In this document: in pieces, positions 29,920-40,546 of the stretch | Numbering within the stretch: position 1 is the first letter of the stretch | Layout: each line of letters begins with the position of its first letter | Source of the DNA: Candidatus Accumulibacter contiguus | GTDB taxonomy: Bacteria; Pseudomonadota; Gammaproteobacteria; Burkholderiales; Rhodocyclaceae | Reading direction: 5' to 3' | DNA length: 64,000 nucleotides | Assembly: GCF_012940005.1 (NCBI RefSeq) | Contig: NZ_SPMX01000033.1 | Location: forward strand, 20,606-84,605 | Notes under the pieces: model-generated | What the model was told of the DNA's origin: nothing | The model's database searches: none | What the model saw: the letters and a program-made list of their open reading frames with translations, nothing else | Translations under genes and position numbers: made by a program

Positions 29920-31330
29920 TCAACTGCCGCGTCGGGTGGGGCTGCGAAACAGCGCTGGCAGTGCAGCACCGGCCCTGGCGCTCTGCGGCGCCCGCGGTAC
30001 ATTCGGCAGCGGCGCCTGACTGGCACGCGCCGGCGTTGACGCGCTCGGGCGTGCCGGTGGCGTCGCCGAGGTCTGCGTCCGCTGCGCACTAGCCTTTCCC
30101 TGGCCGCCGCCGCGTCGCTTGCCATCGCGACCGCCTCGTTCAGCAGCTTGCACTGCGACCAGCAGATGAGGCGGCGGCGGCTGACCGGGCTCGAATCCCG
30201 GCACGATCTGGCGATCGATGCGACGCGTCAGCAGCTTCTCGATGTCGGCGAGCAGCGCGTTCTCCTCAACCGAAACCAGTGAAACCGCCTCGCCGGTGCT
30301 CCCCGCACGCCCGGTCCGGCCGATGCGATGGACATAGTCCTCGGGAACGTTGGGAAGCTCGAAGTTGACCACATGCGGCAACTCTTCGATGTCCAGACCG
30401 CGCGCGGCAATGTCGGTCGCCACCAGGACACGCACCGTGCCGGCTTTGAAGCCGGCCAGTGCCCGGGTACGTGCCGGCTGGCTCTTGTTGCCGTGGATCG
30501 CCGTGGCCTCGATGCCTTCCTTGCACAATTGCTCCGCCAGCCGGTTGGCGCCACTTTTCATGCGCGTGAACACCAGCACCTGGCGCCAGTCGCCCGACGA
30601 CACCAGATGGGTCAGCAGTTCGCGCTTGCGCCAGGCATCGACCGGATGGATGCGCTGGGCAACCAGTTCGGATTCGGCGTTGCGGCGTGCAACTTCGATC
30701 ATCGCCGGCGCGTGCAGCAGGCCGTCGGCGAGCTGGCGAATCTCGCTGGAAAAGGTGGCCGAGAACAGCAGGTTCTGCCTCCGCGCCGGCAGCAGCGCGA
30801 GGATGCGCCGAATGTCGCGAATGAAGCCCATGTCCAGCATGCGGTCCGCTTCGTCAAGCACCAGGATCTCGACATGCGCCAGGTTGGCGGTCTTCTGCTG
30901 CAGGTGATCGAGCAGGCGGCCCGGCGTGGCGACGAGGATATCGACGCCACGGCGCAAGGCTTCGATCTGTGGATTGATGTTCACGCCGCCGTAAACCAGG
31001 GTGGACTGGAGCGGCAGGTACTGGCCGTAGGTGCGCACGCTCTCTTCGACCTGCGCCGCGAGTTCGCGGGTGGGTGTCAGGATCAGCGCCCGTACGCGCC
31101 GGGGGGTGGTGTGCAGCAGTGGGGGAAGCTGCCGACAGCCGCTGCAGCAGCGGCAGCGTGAAGCCGGCGGTCTTGCCGGTTCCGGTCTGGGCGCCGGCGA
31201 GTACATCACGTCCAGCAAGAATGACCGGGATGGCTTGCGCCTGTACTGGCGTCGGTTCGGTGTAGCCCTGTTCGGCGACAACACGCGTGAGTTCGGCCGC
31301 AAGGCCGAGAAGGGCAAACGATTGGGACAA
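29920..31330 (-). CDS. rhlE: DEAD-box RNA helicase (RhlE-type), frameshifted
   Basis: The best start is TTG 31330, with AGGAG 6 nt upstream and the usual [20 protein letters not shown] opening. The first frame carries the Q motif and [18 protein letters not shown]; the second continues with [14 protein letters not shown], the DEAD box ([12 protein letters not shown]), [26 protein letters not shown] and [10 protein letters not shown]. The switch lies at the five-base run 31121-31125, where one extra base breaks the frame. The repaired protein has about 469 residues with an Ala/Pro/Arg-rich tail (about residues 385-469), common for RNA anchoring. It likely unwinds rRNA or mRNA structure. Confidence 0.88.
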
Positions 31331-31683
31331 GAAAATCTCCTGCAAACGACCTGCTGCGGCACGGCACCATCAGAGCCGGTTCAGGCGGATACCACAATTT
31401 TGGGGTGGGATGATTCGGGGCGCTCGGCACTTGCCGGGGGGAGAAACCGCGAGAAAAGCAAACTGCCGACCGGATGAAACACAGCTCGCTTCCGGGCAGA
31501 ACTATACACGGTTTAGCGCGGCGCAAGCAGATTATCGGCGCCGGCGACCCGTCGACAAGCGGCTGCCTGCTGCCTGCGACGTGCCCCTCTGTTACAATTC
31601 CATGCTTGTTCGATACTGATACTGGCTGGTGGACCTTCGGGGAGGCGCCAGCCCCCGGTTTCTTTTTCTAGATAGAGGCAATC
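31331..31683. other. 353-bp intergenic region between divergent rhlE and serC
   Basis: No protein-coding frame is supported. It must hold the promoters of both flanking genes. The right-hand 60 bp contain a leader hairpin followed by a T tract, reported separately. Confidence 0.6.
31624..31667 (+). promoter_or_regulatory. serC leader hairpin with following T tract (attenuator-like)
   Basis: GGCTGGTG (31624-31631) pairs with CGCCAGCC (31646-31653), closing an inner CC-UUCG-GG tetraloop stem; GGTTTCTTTTT follows directly. It sits 17 bp before the serC ATG, so formation would end transcription or hide the start region. A serC-serA leader RNA is known in Alphaproteobacteria; whether this is the same family needs a covariance-model search. 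Confidence 0.6.
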
Positions 31684-32799
31684 ATGCAACCCACAGCGAA
31701 ACCCAAAAACCCCAATTTTTCCTCAGGTCCCTGCAGCAAGCGCCCGGGCTATGATGTCAGCGCCCTTTCGCTCAACACCCTGGGCCGCTCGCACCGCTCG
31801 GCGCTGGGCAAGAAAGCCCTCGCGCTGGCGTGCTCGGAAACCGCTCGCATCCTCGGTTTGCCGGAAGGCTATCGCGTCGGCGTCGTGCCGGGGTCGGACA
31901 CGGGTGCAGTGGAAATGGCGATGTGGTCCTTGCTGGGTCAGCGCGGTGTCGACGTTCTGGTCTGGGAGTCCTTTGGCGCGGGCTGGGCGACGGACGTGGT
32001 CAAGCAACTGAAACTTTCCGACGCGCGCGTCCTGAAGGCCGATTATGGCGACATCGTCGATCTCGCGCAGGTGAATTTCGACAATGACGTGGTGTTTACC
32101 TGGAACGGCACGACTTCCGGCGTCAAGGTGCCCAATGGTGACTGGATTCCGAATGAGCGCACCGGCCTGACGATCTGCGATGCCACTTCGGCGGTATTCG
32201 CCATGGACCTGCCCTGGGACAAGCTCGACGTGGTGACTTTCTCCTGGCAGAAGGTCTTGGGCGGTGAGGGGGCGCACGGCATGCTGATCCTCGGCCCACG
32301 CGCGGTTGCCCGTCTGGAAAGCTATAGCCCGCCGTGGCCACTGCCCAAGGTGTTCCGCCTGACCTCCGGCGGCAAGCTCAGCGAAGGTATCTTCCGCGGG
32401 GAAACGATCAACACCCCTTCGATGCTCTGCGTTGCCGACTATCTCGACGCCTTGCAATGGATCGAGGCGATTGGCGGCGTCCCGGCGGCGATCGCGCGCA
32501 GCCAGGCCAACCTGGCGGTGATCGCCGAGTTTGTCGCCGCCAACGACTGGATCACTTTCCTGGCCAAGGATCCGGCAACGCGCTCGAACACCAGCGTCTG
32601 CCTGAGCGTGCAACTCGATGCCGAACAGGTCAAGAAGCTCGTCAAGCTGCTCGACAGCGAAGGCGTTGCTTTCGACATCGGTTCGTACAAGGACGCACCG
32701 GCAGGGATTCGCATCTGGTGTGGGTCTACCGTCGAGACTTCCGACCTGCAAGCGCTGATGCCATGGCTGGCCTGGGCCTATCAGCAGGTCGCCGCCTGA
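31684..32799 (+). CDS. serC: Phosphoserine aminotransferase, alphaproteobacterial/archaeal type
   Basis: A 371-aa product. It lacks the usual beta/gammaproteobacterial SerC opening and instead begins [19 protein letters not shown] with [15 protein letters not shown], the branch known from Alphaproteobacteria and Methanosarcina. The PLP lysine is in [15 protein letters not shown] (about residue 195), and [11 protein letters not shown] binds the phosphate side. It converts 3-phosphohydroxypyruvate and glutamate to phosphoserine. A 41-bp gap separates it from serA, so the two steps of serine synthesis are cotranscribed. The type suggests acquisition from an alphaproteobacterium or ancient inheritance with the leader hairpin. 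Confidence 0.92.
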   Translation: MQPTAKPKNPNFSSGPCSKRPGYDVSALSLNTLGRSHRSALGKKALALACSETARILGLPEGYRVGVVPGSDTGAVEMAMWSLLGQRGVDVLVWESFGAGWATDVVKQLKLSDARVLKADYGDIVDLAQVNFDNDVVFTWNGTTSGVKVPNGDWIPNERTGLTICDATSAVFAMDLPWDKLDVVTFSWQKVLGGEGAHGMLILGPRAVARLESYSPPWPLPKVFRLTSGGKLSEGIFRGETINTPSMLCVADYLDALQWIEAIGGVPAAIARSQANLAVIAEFVAANDWITFLAKDPATRSNTSVCLSVQLDAEQVKKLVKLLDSEGVAFDIGSYKDAPAGIRIWCGSTVETSDLQALMPWLAWAYQQVAA

Positions 32800-32840
32800 T
32801 TCCCGTCATTCCACCGATCATCTATCCGAGTCACATAGCC

Positions 32841-34013
32841 ATGTACAAGGTCAGAACCTACAACAAGATTTCGATCAAGGGTCTCGATCGATTTCCGCGT
32901 CAATCCTATGAAGTCGGTAGCGACATTGCTCACCCCGACGCTTTTCTCCTGCGCAGCCAGAAGCTGCAGGGTATCGACGTCCCCGCCTCGTTGCTGGCCG
33001 TTGCCCGCGCCGGCGCCGGGGTCAACAATGTTCCGGTCGCCGAATACGGCAAGCAGGGGATCGTGGTGTTCAACACCCCGGGAGCCAATGCCAACGCCGT
33101 CAAGGAACTGGTGATGGCCGGCATGCTGCTGAGCGCGCGCGGCATCGTCGATGGCATGAATTATGTGCAGTCGCTCGCCGATATCCAGGATCCGGCGGAG
33201 ATGTCGCCGCTCGTCGAAAAAGCCAAATCCCGCTTTGCCGGCCACGAAATCCGTGGCAAGACGATCGGTATCGTCGGTCTCGGAGCGATCGGCTCGATGG
33301 TCGCCGACATGGCGCTGGCGATGGGCATGACGGTAGTCGGTTTTGACCCGGTGTTGTCGATTGATGCGGCCTGGCGCCTGTCGAACGAAGTCAGCCGCAT
33401 GGAAAACCTGCAATCGCTGCTCGCCCGTTCCGACTACGTCTCGCTGCATGTGCCGGCGGTCGATGCCACCCGGCATATGCTCAACGACGACACTCTGGCG
33501 GTCATCAAAGAGGGTGCCGTGCTGCTCAACTTTGCCCGGGACGCGATCGTGAACCCGGCGGCGGTCCTGCGCAGTCTTGACGCCGGCCGGCTCGGCAAGT
33601 ACGTCTGCGATTTTCCCGAACCCGCTCTGCTCGGACACCCGCGAATCATTGCCATGCCGCACATCGGCGCCAGTACCGAGGAATCCGAGGAAAACTGTGC
33701 GGTGATGGCTGCCAACCAACTGGTCGACTATCTGGAAAACGGCCACATCGTGAACTCGGTCAACTTCCCGAAGATCAACATGGAGCGCAGTCCGGGCACC
33801 TCGCGAATCACCTTCTCCAACGACAATGTCTCCGGTGTTCTCGGCCATGTCCTGTCCATTCTGGCCAACCACCAGGTCAATGTCGTAGACATGATGAACA
33901 AGAGCCGCGGTGAACTGGCTTTCAACATTGTGGACGTCGAGAAAAAGCCCGGCGAAGAGGTGATCGACGCCATCAAGGCGGTCGAACGCGTGATTCGCGT
34001 ACGTGTGATCTAG
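32841..34013 (+). CDS. serA: D-3-phosphoglycerate dehydrogenase
   Basis: A 390-aa product from ATG 32841. The substrate domain has VARAGAGVNNVPV; the NAD-binding fold has GKTIGIVGLGAIGSMVAD (about residues 139-156); the catalytic Arg is in NFARDAIVN and the Glu/His pair in MPHIGASTEESEENC. A C-terminal ACT domain (about 320-390, ISRITFSNDN...VVDMMNKSRG) provides possible serine feedback. This short ACT-bearing form is the usual partner of the alphaproteobacterial-type SerC. It oxidises 3-phosphoglycerate in the first step of serine synthesis. Confidence 0.93.
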   Translation: MYKVRTYNKISIKGLDRFPRQSYEVGSDIAHPDAFLLRSQKLQGIDVPASLLAVARAGAGVNNVPVAEYGKQGIVVFNTPGANANAVKELVMAGMLLSARGIVDGMNYVQSLADIQDPAEMSPLVEKAKSRFAGHEIRGKTIGIVGLGAIGSMVADMALAMGMTVVGFDPVLSIDAAWRLSNEVSRMENLQSLLARSDYVSLHVPAVDATRHMLNDDTLAVIKEGAVLLNFARDAIVNPAAVLRSLDAGRLGKYVCDFPEPALLGHPRIIAMPHIGASTEESEENCAVMAANQLVDYLENGHIVNSVNFPKINMERSPGTSRITFSNDNVSGVLGHVLSILANHQVNVVDMMNKSRGELAFNIVDVEKKPGEEVIDAIKAVERVIRVRVI

Positions 34014-34164
34014 AGTTTCTGTCCGAAACGGCGAGCCGGACGCAGCTCATGGCCCTGCCCTTCCTGCGGCTGGAACCAGGACGCTTGAGCACGGGTCATA
34101 TGCCAGTCAATGTGGTTTGGCGCCTGCCTCCGCTGGCTGCTTGCATCGACGACGGGAGAAAGCA

Positions 34165-34323
34165 ATGCCTCTTCAACTGCTCGCAAATCTCGGCTGGCAC
34201 GAGTTCTCGGTCCTGCTCTTCGCGCTGCTCCTGGCGCTCGTCTTCTTCCTGGTCCTCCGCCAGAACCAGAAGGATTTTCTCGAAATCGAAGCCTGGGTGA
34301 CTGAAAAGAAGCCCGGCTTCTAA
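34165..34323 (+). CDS. 52-aa single-pass membrane protein of unknown function
   Basis: ATG 34165 has a good GGGAG 6 nt upstream. The product has one transmembrane helix (about residues 13-31, SVLLFALLLALVFFLVLR), a cytoplasmic RQNQKDFLEIEAW segment, and a charged tail ending KKPGF. No family is recognised. It stands alone, 150 bp after serA and 210 bp before glgP, with a regular start, so it is probably real. Confidence 0.6.
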   Translation: MPLQLLANLGWHEFSVLLFALLLALVFFLVLRQNQKDFLEIEAWVTEKKPGF

Positions 34324-34535
34324 TCCCGGCGCGAGCAGCATCCCGGTGATCTCCAGCGCACGCCGATGACACCGAACCCATCTCCATGCTTTCGTTAGAA
34401 TGAGAATTGTTGCGTTTGAACGGCACAGCGTGCACAGCTTCGCGCAATGTTATAGACTCGCCTTGGACGTGGATCGGTGAACACGGATTCGCGATCTCTT
34501 ACATATCGATAAACAAGAAATATGAGGGTGCCGAC

Positions 34536-37116
34536 ATGAAAGTTGAAATCGAAAAAAGAAAATGCGCCACCGCTGGAGGCAGATTCCGCTCTGCTGGTGG
34601 GGCGCGAAGACCGGCGCACCGGACTCAGTGTGGACGCACTGAAACGTGCCATGCTCGACAAACTGGTCTATGTGCAGGCGCGCTTCCCGCAGGTGGCGAC
34701 GCGGCGTGACTGCTTCATGGCGCTCGCGCAGGCGGTACGCGACCGCCTGTTGCAACGCTGGGTACAAACTGCGCGCACCTATCGCGATCGGGGCAGCCGT
34801 ACCGTCTGTTACCTGTCTGCCGAATTCCTGATTGGTCCGCAACTCGGCAATAACCTGATCAATCTCGGGATCTTCGATCAGGCCCGGCAGGCCACCCAGG
34901 AGTTCGGACTCGATCTGGAAATGCTGCTCGATCAGGAGGAGGAACCGGGGCTGGGCAACGGCGGTCTTGGACGCCTGGCGGCATGTTACCTCGACTCGCT
35001 GGCAACGCTCGAAATTCCTGCCATCGGTTATGGCATCCTGTACGAGTTCGGCATCTTCACGCAGGCGATTCGCGATGGGCAACAGATCGAGCTGACCGAC
35101 AAGTGGTTACGTGCCGGAAGCCCATGGCTGATCCACCGTCCGAATATCGCTTTCGACATCAAGCTTGGTGGTCATACCGAATATCAGTATGAGGCGAACG
35201 GCGATCGCCGCCTGCGCGTGCAATGGGTTCCGGCCAAACTCGTTCGCGGTACCGCCTGGGACATGCCGGTGTTGGGTTACGGGGTGAATACGCCGAACCG
35301 GCTCCGGCTGTGGAGCGCCGAGGCGCCGGAGAGTTTCGATTTTGCAGCCTTCAATGCCGGCAACTACCATGAGGCCGTCGATGCCCAGATTCGCTCGGAG
35401 ACCATCACCAAGGTGCTGTACCCGAACGACGAAACCGAAGCAGGCCAGGAACTCAGGCTAGAACAACAGTACTTCTTCGTGGCTTGCTCACTGAAGGACA
35501 TGATTCGCCTGCAACTGCAGCGCGAGAAGAATCTCGATCATTTCGACGAGAAGTTCGTCGTCCAGCTCAACGATACGCATCCGTCGATCGCCGTGGCGGA
35601 ACTGATGCGCCTGCTGGTCGATGAATATATGATGGAGTGGGACCAGGCCTGGGCGATTACCCGCAAGACCTTCGCCTACACCAACCACACGCTGCTGCCG
35701 GAGGCGCTCGAAAAGTGGCGACTGGCCCTGTTCAAGCGCGTGCTGCCGCGGCATTTCGAGATCATTTGCGAGATCAACCTGCGTTTCCTCGACGAAGTGC
35801 GGATTCGCTATCCGGGCGACGACGCGCGGCTGCGAAGAATGTCGCTGATCGACGAGGATGGTGCGCACTACGTGCGCATGGCGAATCTGGCGGTCGTCGG
35901 CAGCTTCGCGGTGAATGGTGTGGCCAAGCTACATTCCGAACTGCTCAAGTCGGATGTCCTCAAGGACTTCTACGAGATGTGGCCGGAGAAGTTCAACAAC
36001 AAGACCAATGGCGTCACGCCGCGCCGCTTCGTGGTCCTGGCGAATCCGACGATGTCCGGGCTGATCGAGGAAACCATCGGCACCGGCTGGGTGACCGACA
36101 TGACACGGCTGCGCGAACTCGAACCGTATGCCGACGATCCCGCCTTTCGCGAATCCTGGCGGCGGATCAAGAGCGGCAACAAGAAGCGGCTGGTCGGCGA
36201 GATCAAACGTTTTGCTCATGTCGACGTCGATCCGGCGTCGATGTTCGACATCCAGGTCAAACGTTTTCATGAGTACAAGCGGCAGCACCTCAACATCCTG
36301 CACGTGGTTTCCTTGTACAAGCGCCTGAAGGACAACCCCGACCTCGTGATCGCGCCCCGCACCGTGATCTTCGGCGGCAAGGCGGCGCCGGGTTACTTCA
36401 TGGCCAAGCTGATCATCCGGCTGATCAACGCCGTCGCCGACGTGATCGGTCGCGATCCGGCGATGCACGGCAAGCTGCAGGTGGTGTTCTTCCCGAACTA
36501 CAACGTCAAGCACGCCCAGTCGATCTTTCCTGGTGCCGATCTGTCCGAGCAGATTTCACTAGCCGGAAAGGAAGCCTCCGGAACCGGCAACATGAAGTTC
36601 CAGATGAACGGTGCGCTGACCATCGGCACGCTCGATGGTGCCAATGTCGAAATCCGCGAGGAAGTCGGTGACGAGAACTTCTTCCTGTTCGGGATGACCA
36701 CACCTGAGGTGATGGAACTCAGAAGAACCGGCTACCGACCACGGACCTATTACGACGAGAACCCGCACCTGCGTGAAGTGATCGACCTGATCGCCAGTGG
36801 CTTCTTCACCAAGGGCGACCGCGAGATTTTCCGGCCCCTCGTCGATCACCTGCTCAACCATGACGAGTACATGCTGATGGCTGACTTCCAGTCGTACATC
36901 GATTGTCAGTCCAGGGTCTCTGATACCTACCTGGACATCGATCGCTGGACACGGATGTCCATCCTCAACGTCGCACGTTCCGGATTCTTTTCTTCCGATC
37001 GGGCGATCTGTGAGTACTGCAACGAGATCTGGAAGGTGAAGCCGGTGCGTATCGAACTCAGTGACCTTTCGGGCGAGGACATGAAGTTCACCCGCGCCCT
37101 TGCCGGATCCGATTAA
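34536..37116 (+). CDS. glgP: Glycogen/maltodextrin phosphorylase, one extra A near the start
   Basis: Apart from its first codons this is a complete GT35 phosphorylase of about 859 residues. Signatures include YLSAEFLIGPQLGNNLI, EPGLGNGGLGRLAACYLDSL, QLNDTHPSIAVAELMRLL, TNHTLLPEALEKW and the PLP-lysine region EASGTGNMKFQMNGALTIGT. ATG 34536, with GAGGG upstream, opens the gene, but a run of six A at 34552-34557 shifts the frame; with five A the start reads MKVEIEKENAPPLEADSALL. A TTG at 34543 lies in the main frame but has no spaced Shine-Dalgarno. It releases glucose-1-phosphate from polyglucan, next to the synthesis genes. Confidence 0.92.
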
Positions 37117-37159
37117 GCGACTGCAGCAGGGGCAGGATGCCCTGCCCCTGCAGTGTCGC
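37117..37159. terminator. Strong hairpin between convergent glgP and glgE
   Basis: An 11-bp perfect stem (about AGGGGCAGG against CCTGCCCCT plus flanks) with a 4-nt ATGC loop begins immediately after the glgP TAA and is extended by further partial pairing. No T tract follows, so it may be a bidirectional transcript end or stabiliser rather than a textbook intrinsic terminator. Confidence 0.55.
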
Positions 37160-37240
37160 ACTTCGATCGCGTTTGTGGACGATGACCCGGCCGAAGTCAG
37201 GCGCGACGCCTTGCCGGTCTGGCTGACCGCGAGCTGCTTT

Positions 37241-39205
37241 CTACCAGCGCCGGACCTTGATGATGTGTGCCATCTTGGTGGTCGGAGCGAGCTCGACATA
37301 GGCCGTCGGACCATGCCAGCGATAGCGCTCGCCAGAGAGCAGGTCGTGTGCCTGGTACTGCTCGTCCTCGGGAATGCCGAAGGTGCCCAGTGGCACATGC
37401 AGGATCGAGTGGTGCGAGTGGAAGGGGTCGAGATTGACCACACAGATGACAATGTCCGACCGGTCTTCGGTCATTTTGGCATAGGCGAGGATGTTGGGGT
37501 TGTCGGCATTCAGGAAGAGCACGTTATTGTAGGTTTGCAGGGCGGGGCATTCCTTGCGGATCCGGTTGATCCGGGTGATGATGTCAATGATGTTGCCCGG
37601 GGCTTTCCAGTCGCGCATCTTGATTTCGTATTTCTCCGAATCGAGGTACTCCTCCTTGCCGGGAATCGCCTCGTTCTCACACAGCTCGTAGCCACTGTAG
37701 ATACCGTAGACGCTTGACAATGTCGCGGCCAGCACGGCACGCATGATGAATGCCGGGCGGCCGCCGAACTGCAGGATCGGTGGCAGGATGTCCGGCGTAT
37801 TGGCAAAGAAGTTGCCGGTGAAATACTCCTTCATCTCGCCGCAGGTCAACTCGCTGACGTACTCGGTCAGGTCATGCTTGTGGTCACGCCAGGTGAAATA
37901 GGTGTAGGACTGGGCGAAACCGACTTTCGCCAACAAGCGCATCATCTTCGGTTTGGTGAAGGCTTCGGCCAGAAAGATGACTTGCGGGTGCTGCCGGTGC
38001 ACTTCGCCGATCACCCATTCCCAGAACGGTACCGGTTTGGTGTGCGGATTGTCGACCCGGAAGGTGGTGACGCCCTTGCCAACCCAGAACAGGAAAATCT
38101 TGAGCATTTCCTGCCACAGCCCGGCGCGGTCGCTGGTCCCGAAATTGAGCGGGTAGACGTCCTGGTATTTCTTCGGCGGGTTTTCGGCGTACTTGATCGA
38201 TCCATCGGGACGATGGAAGAACCACTCCGGATGCGCTGCAACATAAGGATGGTCGGGCGAACAATTCATCACATAATCGAGCGCAATCTCGATTTCCAAC
38301 TCACGGCAGGTGGCGACAAACTGGTCCCAGTCGTCCCAGGTACCGAGTTGCGGCTCCAGCGCCATGTGGCCGCCGTGTTTGTTGCCGATCGCCCAGGGAC
38401 TGCCGACGTCGCCTGGTACGGCAACCAGGCTGTTGTTCTTGCCCTTGCGAAAACTGTAACCGATGGGGTGGATCGGCGGCAGGTAGACGACGTCGAAACC
38501 CATCGCCTTGATGTCGTGCAAGCGACGGATGCTGTCCTGCAGGGTGCCATGCCGGTACGGCATGTTGCCTTGCGAACGCGGGAAGAACTCATACCAGGCG
38601 GCAAAACGGGTGATGGGCCGATTGACCATGATCGTCAGCGCTGGCGCCAGTTGATGGCCCTCGCTGCGATCGGGGTAGCTGGCCATCATGCCGCGCATGA
38701 CCTTGCCGATGCCCAGATCGATGGCGCCGCGCTGCTCGCCGGCAGCCAGCGCAGTTTCGATGGCCGCGATGATGCCCAGCATGCGGCTGAGATCCTCGCC
38801 CTGCGCCACGGCGGCCGACTTCTTGAGGATCACCAGACCCTCGAGCAGTTCGCTCCTGAGGTCTGCACCCGGCACGCTCTTCTTGCTGATTTCGTCCACC
38901 CACGACAGATATCTTTCGGCATACGCCTCGATCGTGTACTCCCAGCGACCGACCGTGGTGACCGTAAACTCACCGAACCAGCGGTCGTTGTCGCCCTGCG
39001 TCATCGCGCTTTCCTGCCATTCCTTGTCACCGACCTGGCGCGCCTTGAGCACGGCCGCCAGTTTGTCATGGCCTTCCTTGTAGATGTCGGCGCTGACGGT
39101 AACCTTCTCGCCGACGACGCGCTTGATGGGGAAACGGCCACCGACCACTTGCGGCTCGACCGCTTCGATGATCACACGAGGGTATTCTTTGGGAATCATC
39201 ATCAT
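37241..39205 (-). CDS. glgE: Alpha-1,4-glucan:maltose-1-phosphate maltosyltransferase
   Basis: A 654-aa GH13 subfamily 3 enzyme; ATG 39205 follows AGGAG. An N-terminal Ig-like domain (about 1-105) and a helical insert precede the catalytic barrel. The nucleophile Asp is in TTFRVDNPHTKPVPF (about residue 383), the acid Glu in FLAEAFTKPKMM (about 412), and the phosphate-binding region is near KYAENPPKKYQD. It transfers maltosyl units from maltose-1-phosphate to glucan ends. Downstream on the same strand after its upstream partner (129-bp gap), it pairs with the GT4 synthase that makes maltose-1-phosphate, opposite the convergent glgP. Confidence 0.93.
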   Translation of the reverse strand: MMMIPKEYPRVIIEAVEPQVVGGRFPIKRVVGEKVTVSADIYKEGHDKLAAVLKARQVGDKEWQESAMTQGDNDRWFGEFTVTTVGRWEYTIEAYAERYLSWVDEISKKSVPGADLRSELLEGLVILKKSAAVAQGEDLSRMLGIIAAIETALAAGEQRGAIDLGIGKVMRGMMASYPDRSEGHQLAPALTIMVNRPITRFAAWYEFFPRSQGNMPYRHGTLQDSIRRLHDIKAMGFDVVYLPPIHPIGYSFRKGKNNSLVAVPGDVGSPWAIGNKHGGHMALEPQLGTWDDWDQFVATCRELEIEIALDYVMNCSPDHPYVAAHPEWFFHRPDGSIKYAENPPKKYQDVYPLNFGTSDRAGLWQEMLKIFLFWVGKGVTTFRVDNPHTKPVPFWEWVIGEVHRQHPQVIFLAEAFTKPKMMRLLAKVGFAQSYTYFTWRDHKHDLTEYVSELTCGEMKEYFTGNFFANTPDILPPILQFGGRPAFIMRAVLAATLSSVYGIYSGYELCENEAIPGKEEYLDSEKYEIKMRDWKAPGNIIDIITRINRIRKECPALQTYNNVLFLNADNPNILAYAKMTEDRSDIVICVVNLDPFHSHHSILHVPLGTFGIPEDEQYQAHDLLSGERYRWHGPTAYVELAPTTKMAHIIKVRRW

Positions 39206-39334
39206 TCTGCTCCTAAATCCTGATCCGGCCTGGCCGGAAGAGTGGAATCTGTAGGTGAAGACCGGTGCGCGCCAACAGCGCGCAGGCCGACGGAAGCAAG
39301 CCGATGTCGCGGCTGCCGTCGACACCCGCCGGCA

Positions 39335-40546
39335 TCACTTCAGCAGCGAATCGTAGAGTTGCTTCGTTTGCTGCGCGATGCTCGACCAGCTGAAGACATC
39401 GCGTGCACGCTGCTGGCCTGCTGCGGCCATTGATTCGGCGAGTTCCGGGTTGTCGAGAATCTTGTTGATCGCAGCCGCCAGATCGCGTGAAAAGACATCC
39501 GGATCCACTGGCTCGAAGGGAGCCACGTGCAGTTGCTCCAGCGGCACCAGATAGCCGGTGACGCCATCGATGACGACCTCCTTGATACCACCGACGGCAC
39601 TCGCCACGACTGCGGTGCGGCAGGCCATGGCTTCGAGGTTGATGATCCCGAAAGGCTCGTAGATCGACGGGCAGCAGAACACCGTGGCATGCGAATAGAG
39701 CTGGATCGCCTCGTCCTTGCTCACCATCTCCTGTATCCAGATCAGGTTCTTGAAACCCTCCTGGCGGACACGCTTGACCGCGGCCTTCATCTCGGCCAGG
39801 ATTTCGGGGGTATCGGGTGCGCCGGCGCAGAGGACGACCTGCGCGTCGGGGTTGATGTAATGGATGGCATTGACCAGGTGGACGATGCCTTTCTGACGCG
39901 TGATCCGGCCGACGAAGAGGACAATCGGCTTGTCGGGGTCGACCCCGTACTTTTCGAGGGCAGCGGTTTCGTCGGTCGGATGGTACTGGTCGACGTTGAT
40001 GCCGTTGTAGATCACCGTGATCTTCGCCGGGTCGATGTCGAAATGCTCGAGGATGTCGGCCTTGGTTCCCTCCGATACGGCGATCACTGCGTCTGCCATG
40101 CTCAGCGAGGTCCGTTCGATCCAGGACGACATGTCATAGCCACAGCCGAGCTGCTCGCGTTTCCACGGGCGCAGCGGTTCCAGCGAATGCACCGTATGCA
40201 CCAGCGGAATGCCATAGAGGGTTTTTGCCAGGATACCGCCAAAGTGCGCGTACCAGGTGTGTACATGCACCAGATCAGCGTCGACCTGGTCGCTCAGCGT
40301 TTCGAGGTTGGTTTCGAAGGTATCCAGCGCACCGCTGAGCTTCTTGTCGACATGCGCGAAACTTCCCTTGCCGAAAGGGTAGCCCTTGATTCGCACGCCA
40401 TCACTGCTGACCGTGTCCTGGTCGCCAAAGGAGCGGACTTCGACATGCATCAGTCTGGCGAGTTCGCCAGACAGATACTCGACGTGAACACCGGCTCCGC
40501 CGTAGACGTGGGGAGGATATTCGCGCGTCAATAGGAGTACTTTCAT
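39335..40546 (-). CDS. glgM: GT4 glycogen synthase / maltose-1-phosphate synthase (GlgM-type)
   Basis: A 403-aa product from ATG 40546. It opens with MKVLLLTREYPPHVYGGAGVHV, the GT4 actinobacterial GlgA/GlgM pattern rather than the GT5 GlgA pattern (KxGGL). The C-terminal nucleotide-sugar domain contains LFVGRITRQKGI and the ExxxE motif in PSIYEPFGIINLEAMAC. Family knowledge: mycobacterial GlgM uses ADP-glucose and glucose-1-phosphate to form maltose-1-phosphate for GlgE. It is directly upstream of glgE on the same strand, which supports that role. Some databases would call it glgA. Confidence 0.88.
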   Translation of the reverse strand: MKVLLLTREYPPHVYGGAGVHVEYLSGELARLMHVEVRSFGDQDTVSSDGVRIKGYPFGKGSFAHVDKKLSGALDTFETNLETLSDQVDADLVHVHTWYAHFGGILAKTLYGIPLVHTVHSLEPLRPWKREQLGCGYDMSSWIERTSLSMADAVIAVSEGTKADILEHFDIDPAKITVIYNGINVDQYHPTDETAALEKYGVDPDKPIVLFVGRITRQKGIVHLVNAIHYINPDAQVVLCAGAPDTPEILAEMKAAVKRVRQEGFKNLIWIQEMVSKDEAIQLYSHATVFCCPSIYEPFGIINLEAMACRTAVVASAVGGIKEVVIDGVTGYLVPLEQLHVAPFEPVDPDVFSRDLAAAINKILDNPELAESMAAAGQQRARDVFSWSSIAQQTKQLYDSLLK

